Positions 1 through 5,113 of a DNA stretch of 5,113 nucleotides are shown piece after piece. Within the stretch, counting starts at the first letter, position 1; the number at the start of each line of letters is the position of its first letter. Below the pieces are notes generated by a model that saw nothing but the letters and a program-made list of their open reading frames with translations, was not told where the DNA came from and did not search any database. A program made the translations under genes and the position numbers. Origin of the DNA: Rhodobacterales bacterium CG2_30_65_12 (GTDB lineage Bacteria > Pseudomonadota > Alphaproteobacteria > Rhodobacterales > Rhodobacteraceae); the NCBI GenBank assembly GCA_001873585.1, contig MNZL01000054.1, forward strand, positions 1 to 5,113. Direction: 5' to 3'.

Positions 1-22
1 AGCCGCTGTGGCGCGCGTCCAT
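1..22 (-). CDS. Start of the downstream gene, possibly pbpC (penicillin-binding protein 1C); only seven codons visible
   Basis: An ATG at 20-22 follows the TAG stop of the A2M gene after only two bases and opens a frame reading MDARHSG before the window ends. No other ATG, GTG or TTG lies in that frame back to about position 88, so this is the natural start if the gene is real. There is no clear AGGAGG-type ribosome site. The preceding bases are GGTGGTGGTGATGCAG, so initiation probably depends on translation coupling or reinitiation after the A2M stop. The seven residues carry no family information. The pbpC proposal rests only on the known, widespread pairing of yfhM-type A2M genes with pbpC, a peptidoglycan glycosyltransferase/transpeptidase. 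Another gene, or no gene, remains possible. Confidence 0.4.
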
Positions 23-24
23 CG

Positions 25-3000
25 CTACTGCATCACCACCACCGTGCCCGCCGCGCCGGTCGCGCGGAAGCTGGGGCGATACATGTCTTCCACCGAAGCC
101 GCAGGATGGTGGAACCTGCCCGGACTCACCGCGCGCACGATGTAAGCCAGCCGCAGCGGCTTGTCCGACGCCCAGTCGACGGCGGCGAGAAAGCGATCCT
201 GCCGGAACTCGGTGGTCTCGGTTTCAGTCGTCACCTGCAACCAGTCGAGCGCCTTTATGTCGCCCGCGCGCAAGAGATTGGGGTTATCAATCTCGAACCC
301 GGCGGGCAGCGGATCGGTCACCATCAGCCTGCCAGCACCGTCGGCCCAGGGGGTAACGGTGATCAGCGTCACCAGCCGCGTGCCTTGCGCCACCTCACCC
401 GGATCGGCCGGCTCACCGTCCAGCGTGAAATAGCGCCGCTCGATGGCATAGCCATTGCCGCCGGGCATGGGCATCCCCTCGGGCACACCGAAGGTGGTGA
501 TGGTGAGCGACGTTTCCTCGCCACCAGTATTGGCGAAGATCCTGGGCGCGATGAGGTCGACCGGGGCCATCGCCTGCACCAGCGGCCCGGTCATCGGCGC
601 GCCGTCAAGGCTGATCGTCGCCCCGGTCTCGCCGAGAAGCGCATTGGCCGCGAGCAACGACCACATGGCTTCCTGCGTCGACAGCGGACCCTCGGCGCGG
701 GCGATCCGCGTCAGCAGCGCCTTGCGGTCGATCGCCGCGCTGCCTGCCTCGACCGCCAGCGTCAGCACCGCCGCCGCATCGCGCAGGTTGGTGCCGTAAT
801 CGGCCCGCCAAATCTGGTCCTCGGGCTTGACGCGGGCAAGCTGGCGCGCGGCACGGGCAAACATCCGGTCGGCCCGGGTCGGATCGCCGTAAGCGGCGAG
901 CGCCGCGCCAAGCTGTGCCGACGCCAGCGGCGTTGCAAACTCCGGCGCCTTGATATCGGCGTAGTAGCGCAGATCGCCCATCGCCGCCGCGCCCTCGCGC
1001 GCCAGCACATAAAGCGCATAAGCCAGGTCTTCGCCGCCGGCCTCGAAATCGGGGTAGTAATTCACCCGGTTGCGAAGGTTGTCGAGCGCCGCGCGCAGGG
1101 CCGTGTCGGGCACACCGTAGCCCTGCGCCCGAGCACGGGTGAGAAAATCGCTCACATAGGCGTCAAGCCACAGATCGCCCGACCCCGGGCGCCAGAGCCC
1201 GAAGCCGCCTGCGGATGACTGGTTGGCAAGCACAGCGGTGATTGCCTTTTGCACCCGCCCCGGCAAGTCGTCGCGGTCAACCAGCCCCATCGCCTCGGCA
1301 AGCCCGCCCATGTAGAGAAGCGGCAGCGCCCGGCTGGTCTGTTGCTCGGTGCAGCCGTAGGGGTAGCGGTCGAGCTGGTCGATCAGACCGGCAGCGTCGA
1401 TCCGGGCGAGCGGCCCGGCGGTAACGCTGGCGCGCGCCGTGCCGGAGGTGAGGCCGGCGAAGATATCGGCGCTCAGGGTGAAGCTCTCGCCCGGCGCAAG
1501 GGTGATCCGCCGGGTTTCGGCCACCTCCGGGTCAAGCTGCATCACTGGCAGGGTGAGCCCCTTTTCGAGCCGTCTCCCATCGGGCGTTTCCAACACGATG
1601 TTGACCGGATGCACCCCGGCTTCCTCCACCGTGATCGGCAGCGAAAACCGCGTCGTCTCGCCCTCGCCCAGCGCGAAGCTGTTGGCAAAGCTCGATCCCG
1701 CGATGGCAACCGCCCCGGTTTCGGACCCGGCGGAGAGCCGCATGTCGCCCGTCGGCCCGGTGGCGTGGGTCAGTTCAATCAGCAGCCGCGAGCGATCGCC
1801 CGGCGCGAGGAAGCGCGGCAGCGAGGCCGTCACCACCACCGGATCGCGCACCAGCACATCCGCAGCCGCATTGCCCACGCCGATGGGCGACCAGGCCACG
1901 GCCATCAGCCGCACGGTGCCGTTGAAGGCGGGCAGATCGAACGTCGCCGTCGCCTTGCCGCCTGTCACCTCGATGGGGCCGGAAAACTGCGCCATCAGCT
2001 CTTCCGTCGGCGGCGGGGCCTGCATCCGCATCATCGCCATCGCATCGCCGCCCGAGCGGATCGCGCCCATAGCCCCGGTGCGGCCGTCGATCAGCCGACC
2101 GTAGAGATCGCGGATCGCCAGCCCAAGGCGGCGCTGGCCGAAGTAGTGATCGGCCGGATCGGGCATGGCGAAAGACGTGAGGTTGAGAATACCCACGTCG
2201 ACAGCGGCAAGGGTCACGAAGGCCGGTTCGCCGTCGGTCACACCATCTACGTTCAATGTCACCGAAAGTGGCCCGCGCGGCTGCGCCTCCGGGGCCACGT
2301 CGAAGGAAACGGCGAGCTTGTGCGCGCCGGGATCAACGCTGGCGTGCGCGAGGCCCAGCGCGCGAGTGGGCTCATGCCCCTCGGCGCCGGCAAGCGGCTG
2401 GAACATCGTTGCGGTGACGTATGCGCCCGCGCCCCATTCGTCGGTCACCGGCAGGGTAACGATGTTTTCGCCCGCCACCGCCTCCACCGCAACCATGTCG
2501 ATCAGCCGGTTGGAAACGACCGTCACGATCGCCTTGCCGGCGCTTCGCGGCACGAACCGGAGCGTGGCGGTATCGCCGGGGGCATAGGCCTCGGCGTCGA
2601 GCGAAACCTCAAGCATGTCGGGCGTGGTGGCGCTGTCGGCGGGCGCATACCAGCCAGAGGAGAAGCCGACCGAGGCCGAAACATGCATGCCGTCCTGCGC
2701 CGTCACCACCAGTTCGTAATTGCCCCACTCGGTTGGCGCCGTCACACGGGCCGGGCCTTGCTCTATGCGAACCGTGCCGGAGGCGACGCGGGTGCGGGTG
2801 GTGGTGGGCTCCCAGTTCCAGTTGCCATTGAGCGAATACCACTGGTAGCGGGTTTCGACGCGGTTGACCTCCCAGGCCGCATCCATCGCCAACGCCGCAC
2901 CTTCGGACGATACCGCAATCACGTCGAAGTCAGCCTCGGCGCCTTCGGGCAGTGTGCCGTCAAACGCCGGTTTGATGCCGATCATCGGCCCGTCACCGAT

Positions 3001-5113
3001 CACCGGTGCGGTCAGCTCACGCTCCACCGGGCGGCCGGACCCTTCACGGACTTCGACGGTAAACGCCGCCTCGATCGGCAGGCCCGTCGCCTCGATTTTG
3101 GGGAAGGTCACGCTGGCCTCTGCATGACCGGTCGCGTCGGTGCGAGTGCTGTCAATGGAGCCCCACTCAGTGCCCGGCAGGTTTTCATGCGGGCCGAAAA
3201 GGTAGCCCGGCCAGGCCTCCAGCGTGCGCACCGGCCTGAGCCGCAAGTTGCCTTCCACCGCGAGATCTGTGCCCGGCGCGCCGAAGAGATAGCGCGCGTC
3301 GATGCTGAGCATGGGTCGGCTGGAAAGGCGCGGGGCCGGATCGGAGAGCGCAAGGCTGAAATCAATCCGCTCAGGCAGGAAATCCTCCACCAGAAGCGTG
3401 GTCGATGCGAGCGCGGGCGCGTCCGGATCGGCATGCAGATCGAGCCGCCAGGTGCCGCGCGGGGCATTGCCGGCGAGCGGCAGGGTAAACACATGCCCAC
3501 CCGCGCCCGCGCCACCCGAAAGCTGGCGCGAATACTCCACCCCGTCGGGTCGGTGCAGGATTGCAGTAATCGGCAACCCGTCGATGCCTTCGGCCTTGTG
3601 ATCGCGGGCAAGCGCGGTGGCAAAAACGGTCTCGCCGGCGCGGTAGGCGCCCCGGTCGGTGGTGAGAAACATATCTATCGGCAGCGCGGCGGGATGGCCC
3701 TCCACCCCCCGGTCCGACAAATCGAAGGCCGGGCCGGTAAGCGAGAGGAAGGCGATATCGTCGCCGTTTTCCAGCACCACCACCGCAGGCGCGGCGCTGC
3801 CGGTGCCTGCAGTCATGCCAGCCGGAAAATTGACGTAGCCCTCCGCATTGGTCTGCATCTCGCCCAGCACGGCGTTGGCGCGGCTGACGAGCTGCGCCGT
3901 GGCCCCGGCCAGCGGCGCGGCGCTGCCCAGCGAGCGGGCAAACACGTGCAACCCATCTGCCCCCAGCATCGTCGTCATGCCGATATCGGAAATGATGAAC
4001 CATTGCGTTGCCGGTGGGCTTGCGTTGAGGTCGGCCCCGGTCACAGCGGCTTGCAGCACGTAGATGCCGGGCGGCTGGTCGGCCACCGCCTCGCCGATCG
4101 GCAGCCGAGTGGTCACGTCGCGGTTGAGCTCGCTCGCCACCGCCGCCGTGCCCTGCCAGATTGGTTCGGCCAGCGATTCGTTGAACCAGCTTTCATCCCA
4201 CTGGCTGAGCGCGCGGCCAAACCAGCCGTCTTCGTAGGCGCGCACCAGGTTGCGGTCGGACAGCCGCGAGAGCGTCAGCGCGAGTTCGGTTGCGTTCACC
4301 GCCACCACCGGCAGCCCGGCATCGGGTGCGGCGGGCAGCACGTAGGCCTGGCCGGGGAAGTGCACCGACGGCGAGCGGTCGCGCACATAAAGGTTAAGCT
4401 GCACCGGCTTGGCCAGCGCCTCGCCCGAGGCGGCAGGAAGCCCGGCGCGCAGGGTGAGCGCGTAGCGGTTGCCATGCTCAACGCCTTCAACGCAAAGCTG
4501 GCTGCCCCGGGCGGTCACGGCAAGGCCCGAGACGTCGGATTGCACGAAGGGCGCGTAATCCACCCCGGCGGCGACCAACGGTTCGGAGAACGTGGCGCAG
4601 ATCGAGGGCGTGGCGGCGTCGGAGGCCACCTCGCTATCGGTCATGCGGAAGCCAAAGAGCCCCACCAGCCGGTCGAGCGCGGCGGCGGTATCGTCGCGCG
4701 GGGCAGCAGCCTGGGCGAGGCGCAGCGCCGGGATCGCGGTCTGGCCCCGGCCAAGGTTTTCCAACGCTACCGCCATCACCGAGAGCGGGTTCACGTCCTG
4801 CGCCCCGGACCGCGAGCGCAGATAGGCCGACACCGAGGCCTCAAGCCCAGCCTGGAACAACTTGCGCTTTTCGCCATTGTCGCTGGTGGCAAAGGCGGCG
4901 GCATTGGCAAGGCGGGCATAGTCCGCCCAATCCGCGCTCGCATCGGTGATCACCGTGGCCGCAGCCATGTAGCGCATCGCGGCGACGATATTGGCGTCGC
5001 GCTCGGCCTCGCGGGCATAACCGATGAGATCGTCCGCCTGCCAGCCGCCGGCAATAAAGTCGCGCGGCAGGCGGCGCGCGCGGGCGGTCGCGGCGGTAAT
5101 GTCGGTCTCGTAG
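25..5113 (-). CDS. Alpha-2-macroglobulin family protein (YfhM-like periplasmic protease inhibitor), 5' end outside window
   Basis: Large thioester protein predicted to act in the periplasm as a broad protease trap. In the known mechanism, a protease cuts the bait region, the protein changes shape, and the activated thioester binds the attacker covalently. The frame shows bMG-type beta-sandwich domains, the MG2 signature TDRGAYRAGETV (residues 440-451), an A2M-domain stretch around VAWSPIGVG (1027-1035), the thioester motif YPYGCTEQQ (1205-1213), the GGFGLWRPGSGDLW segment (1257-1270) typical of the thioester domain, and a C-terminal bMG10-like domain. Only three cysteines are visible: 127, 162 and the thioester Cys1209. 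The frame stays open for 45 codons upstream of the ATG at 4975-4977, and those codons read as helical protein (for example ADDLIGYAREAERDANIVAA), so that ATG is not the start. With 1695 visible residues and a usual length somewhat above 1800 for alphaproteobacterial relatives (from memory), roughly the first hundred or more residues are missing. They should carry the export signal and perhaps a PAN/Apple domain. No frameshift or internal stop is present. Family assignment is very secure; the taxonomic placement is inferred. Confidence 0.96.
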   Translation of the reverse strand, partial: YETDITAATARARRLPRDFIAGGWQADDLIGYAREAERDANIVAAMRYMAAATVITDASADWADYARLANAAAFATSDNGEKRKLFQAGLEASVSAYLRSRSGAQDVNPLSVMAVALENLGRGQTAIPALRLAQAAAPRDDTAAALDRLVGLFGFRMTDSEVASDAATPSICATFSEPLVAAGVDYAPFVQSDVSGLAVTARGSQLCVEGVEHGNRYALTLRAGLPAASGEALAKPVQLNLYVRDRSPSVHFPGQAYVLPAAPDAGLPVVAVNATELALTLSRLSDRNLVRAYEDGWFGRALSQWDESWFNESLAEPIWQGTAAVASELNRDVTTRLPIGEAVADQPPGIYVLQAAVTGADLNASPPATQWFIISDIGMTTMLGADGLHVFARSLGSAAPLAGATAQLVSRANAVLGEMQTNAEGYVNFPAGMTAGTGSAAPAVVVLENGDDIAFLSLTGPAFDLSDRGVEGHPAALPIDMFLTTDRGAYRAGETVFATALARDHKAEGIDGLPITAILHRPDGVEYSRQLSGGAGAGGHVFTLPLAGNAPRGTWRLDLHADPDAPALASTTLLVEDFLPERIDFSLALSDPAPRLSSRPMLSIDARYLFGAPGTDLAVEGNLRLRPVRTLEAWPGYLFGPHENLPGTEWGSIDSTRTDATGHAEASVTFPKIEATGLPIEAAFTVEVREGSGRPVERELTAPVIGDGPMIGIKPAFDGTLPEGAEADFDVIAVSSEGAALAMDAAWEVNRVETRYQWYSLNGNWNWEPTTTRTRVASGTVRIEQGPARVTAPTEWGNYELVVTAQDGMHVSASVGFSSGWYAPADSATTPDMLEVSLDAEAYAPGDTATLRFVPRSAGKAIVTVVSNRLIDMVAVEAVAGENIVTLPVTDEWGAGAYVTATMFQPLAGAEGHEPTRALGLAHASVDPGAHKLAVSFDVAPEAQPRGPLSVTLNVDGVTDGEPAFVTLAAVDVGILNLTSFAMPDPADHYFGQRRLGLAIRDLYGRLIDGRTGAMGAIRSGGDAMAMMRMQAPPPTEELMAQFSGPIEVTGGKATATFDLPAFNGTVRLMAVAWSPIGVGNAAADVLVRDPVVVTASLPRFLAPGDRSRLLIELTHATGPTGDMRLSAGSETGAVAIAGSSFANSFALGEGETTRFSLPITVEEAGVHPVNIVLETPDGRRLEKGLTLPVMQLDPEVAETRRITLAPGESFTLSADIFAGLTSGTARASVTAGPLARIDAAGLIDQLDRYPYGCTEQQTSRALPLLYMGGLAEAMGLVDRDDLPGRVQKAITAVLANQSSAGGFGLWRPGSGDLWLDAYVSDFLTRARAQGYGVPDTALRAALDNLRNRVNYYPDFEAGGEDLAYALYVLAREGAAAMGDLRYYADIKAPEFATPLASAQLGAALAAYGDPTRADRMFARAARQLARVKPEDQIWRADYGTNLRDAAAVLTLAVEAGSAAIDRKALLTRIARAEGPLSTQEAMWSLLAANALLGETGATISLDGAPMTGPLVQAMAPVDLIAPRIFANTGGEETSLTITTFGVPEGMPMPGGNGYAIERRYFTLDGEPADPGEVAQGTRLVTLITVTPWADGAGRLMVTDPLPAGFEIDNPNLLRAGDIKALDWLQVTTETETTEFRQDRFLAAVDWASDKPLRLAYIVRAVSPGRFHHPAASVEDMYRPSFRATGAAGTVVVMQ
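28..552 (-). other. C-terminal bMG10-like domain
   Basis: Residues 1476-1650 are beta-rich and hold QGTRLVTLITVTPWADGAGR followed by LMVTDPLPAGFEIDNPNL. The 'VTDPLPAGFE' string is characteristic of the last domain of bacterial A2M proteins. Later come RLAYIVRAVSPGRFHHPAA and EDMYRPSFRA, the closing strands seen in this family. The protein ends normally at VVVMQ, so the C-terminus is complete. Confidence 0.82.
598..1440 (-). other. Thioester domain (TED)
   Basis: Residues about 1180-1460 are mostly helical and match the alpha/alpha-toroid thioester domain. The reactive motif sits near the start (C1209-Q1212). It is followed by RALPLLYMGGLAEAMGL, then the conserved GGFGLWRPGSGDLWLDAYVSDF segment beginning at 1257, then paired helices (EDLAYALYVLAREG, LRDAAAVLTLAVEAG, STQEAMWSLLAANALL). 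This domain carries the covalent trapping function. It is complete, with no disruption. Confidence 0.88.
1342..1353 (-). other. Intact CTEQ thioester motif
   Basis: These four codons encode Cys1209-Thr-Glu-Gln1212, the CxEQ motif whose Cys and Gln side chains form the internal thioester. The flanking YPYG upstream places two tyrosines next to the bond. In structurally studied bacterial A2M proteins, a nearby tyrosine shields the thioester. With both reactive residues present, this protein belongs to the trapping class rather than the YfaS-like class that lacks the thioester. Confidence 0.92.
1753..1977 (-). other. A2M domain (PF00207 type)
   Basis: Residues 1001-1075 contain FDLPAFNGTVRLMAVAWS and later VVVTASLPRFLAPGDRSRLL. 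The FNGxxRLMAVAW string and the LPRFLAPGD string are hallmark strands of the A2M domain between bait region and thioester domain. The beta-rich residues 1076-1180 that follow form the link to the thioester domain. Confidence 0.8.
1978..2082 (-). other. Candidate protease bait region
   Basis: Residues 966-1000 are low in complexity and look flexible: a Gly/Arg/Met-rich part (GAMGAIRSGGDAMAMMRM) leads into QAPPPTEELMAQFSG. Six methionines and three arginines fall within 35 residues, with no predicted secondary structure apart from the end. The stretch lies between the VDVGIL strand with its DLYGRLID tail and the A2M domain, which is where the bait is expected. Mixed basic, hydrophobic and acidic residues would offer cut sites to proteases of several specificities. 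The assignment rests on position and composition. Confidence 0.6.
2188..2613 (-). other. A2M_N_2 (bait-region domain type) segment
   Basis: Residues 789-930 begin LEVSLDAEAYAPGDTATLRF, the typical opening strand of the A2M_N_2 domain (xYxPGDxaxLxV). They include AIVTVVSNRLIDM and close with PAFVTLAAVDVGILNLTSF, the VDxGIL motif found just before the bait region in this family. The order relative to MG2 and the thioester domain is as expected. Confidence 0.75.
2614..3387 (-). other. bMG5/bMG6-like segment with a Trp/Tyr-rich loop
   Basis: Residues 531-788 open with EDFLPERIDFSL, the usual sequence after MG2 in bacterial A2M proteins, and then continue through beta-rich sequence. A striking aromatic stretch, YQWYSLNGNWNWEP (711-724, about 2806-2847), is followed by the Thr/Arg-rich strand TTTRTRVASG. 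I recall a similar aromatic stretch in related proteins, so it is probably a family trait. Naming the parts bMG5 and bMG6 is an inference from order. Confidence 0.5.
3388..3678 (-). other. MG2 domain (A2M_N)
   Basis: Residues 434-530 start PIDMFLTTDRGAYRAGETVF. The TDRGAYRAGETV string is the bacterial form of the A2M_N signature TDRxxYRPGxxV, with Ala in place of the usual Pro. It is followed by the strand LPITAILHRPDGVEY and later GTWRLDLHADPDAP, as expected for this domain. It is one of the two strongest family markers in the window. Confidence 0.85.
3679..3987 (-). other. bMG3-like domain
   Basis: Residues 331-433 include MLGADGLHVFARSLGSAAPL, followed by NAEGYVNF and AVVVLENGDDIAFLSL. 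A DGLHVFARSL-type strand, a Gly-rich turn and a NAEGYVNF strand suggest the carboxypeptidase-regulatory-like fold of the bacterial MG3 domain that precedes MG2. It is assigned by order and by recalled sequence style, with approximate limits. Confidence 0.55.
3988..4377 (-). other. Second macroglobulin-like segment with an aromatic patch
   Basis: Residues 201-330 begin RSPSVHFPGQAYVLP and end PATQWFIISDIG, both of which resemble strand-rich boundaries of bacterial A2M domains. Between residues 247 and 274 lie five tryptophans or Trp-Phe pairs (GWFGRALSQWDESWFNES and EPIW). This probably forms an exposed loop or inter-domain contact. The exact Pfam domain is uncertain. Confidence 0.5.
4378..4662 (-). 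other. bMG1-like domain with a probable Cys127-Cys162 disulfide
   Basis: Residues about 106-200 look like a beta-sandwich, with the segments ICATFSEPL (126-134) and SQLCVEGVEHGNRYALTLRAG (start at 159) resembling bacterial MG1 domains. The cysteine codons are at 4597-4599 and 4492-4494. They are the only visible cysteines apart from the thioester one, and they sit on what look like adjacent strands. A structural disulfide is likely, which would fit an exported protein that folds in an oxidising compartment. The domain limits are estimates. Confidence 0.6.
4663..5112 (-). other. N-terminal alpha-helical region of the A2M protein (partial)
   Basis: From the window edge to about residue 105 the protein is rich in Ala, Leu, Arg and Glu, with short turns. 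It looks like a run of amphipathic helices (for example YARLANAAAFATSDNGEKRK and PLSVMAVALENLGRGQTAIP), and the repeat spacing resembles a TPR-like solenoid. It precedes the first macroglobulin domain. I recall comparable helical segments in alphaproteobacterial A2M proteins but cannot name a Pfam family. No signal peptide or lipobox is visible here, which agrees with the true start lying further upstream. Confidence 0.6.

Noticed and set aside
106..1218. A 370-codon open frame on the plus strand opposite the thioester and C-terminal domains
   Set aside because: Its translation is dominated by Arg, His, Gly and Gln with no recognisable motif. It lies fully opposite strongly supported coding sequence, and such antisense frames are common where GC-rich codon bias removes stops. 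I treat it as a shadow.
1342..1353. Eukaryotic origin or recent horizontal transfer of an A2M gene
   Set aside because: The domain style (bMG domains, CTEQ, bMG10 ending) is bacterial, and base composition and codon use look uniform across the window. Nothing in the sequence points to recent transfer.
1439..2104. A 221-codon plus-strand open frame opposite the A2M domain and bait region
   Set aside because: It is Ser/Pro/Ala-rich low-complexity sequence with no domain signature and is fully antisense to the A2M gene. It is explained by codon bias of the opposite strand.
3371..4003. A 210-codon minus-strand open frame overlapping the MG2 region in another frame
   Set aside because: The Arg/Gly-rich translation is a frame-shifted reading of the A2M gene. 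The A2M frame continues unbroken through this part with matching domain motifs, so no frameshift or nested gene is needed.
1..5113. Possible terminators, promoters, repeats, insertion sequences or CRISPR units
   Set aside because: By eye I saw no hairpin followed by a T-run, no convincing -35/-10 pair, no spaced direct repeats and no transposase-like sequence. Nearly every base is coding, so such elements are not expected here.

Overview
The window is almost entirely one very large minus-strand gene. Its product is a bacterial alpha-2-macroglobulin (A2M) family protein, the YfhM-like class of periplasmic thioester proteinase inhibitor. The reading frame runs from the right edge (position 5113) to a TAG stop at 25-27, giving 1695 visible codons. 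The N-terminus lies beyond the right edge, so the first in-frame ATG (4975-4977) is an internal methionine. Residue numbers in this annotation count that methionine as 1.

The composition is strongly GC-rich, with G/C-dominated third codon positions. The domain style also resembles A2M proteins of Alphaproteobacteria, probably Rhodobacterales. This placement comes from recalled family resemblance, not a search.

Layout, read in the direction of the gene (right to left): an alpha-helical N-terminal part (5112 to about 4663); a bMG1-like domain with a probable disulfide (4662-4378); a second and a third macroglobulin-like segment (4377-3679); the MG2 domain with its TDRGAYRAGETV signature (3678-3388); two more beta-sandwich segments with an aromatic loop (3387-2614); the A2M_N_2 segment (2613-2188); a flexible Met-rich stretch that is the best bait-region candidate (2082-1978); the A2M domain (1977-1753); a linking macroglobulin segment (1752-1441); the thioester domain with an intact CTEQ motif (1440-598); and a C-terminal bMG10-like domain (552-28). 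Two bases after the stop, an ATG at 20-22 opens a new frame that leaves the window after seven codons. In many bacteria the gene next to a yfhM-type A2M gene is pbpC (penicillin-binding protein 1C), which makes it the leading candidate.

Together this fits the known A2M-PbpC arrangement. The A2M would trap proteases entering the periplasm, and the peptidoglycan synthase would repair the wall breach that let them in. I found no RNA gene, mobile element, CRISPR array, terminator or promoter. I see no sign of an undescribed system; this looks like an ordinary core-type locus. The bait-region composition and the tight gene junction are the points most worth a second look.
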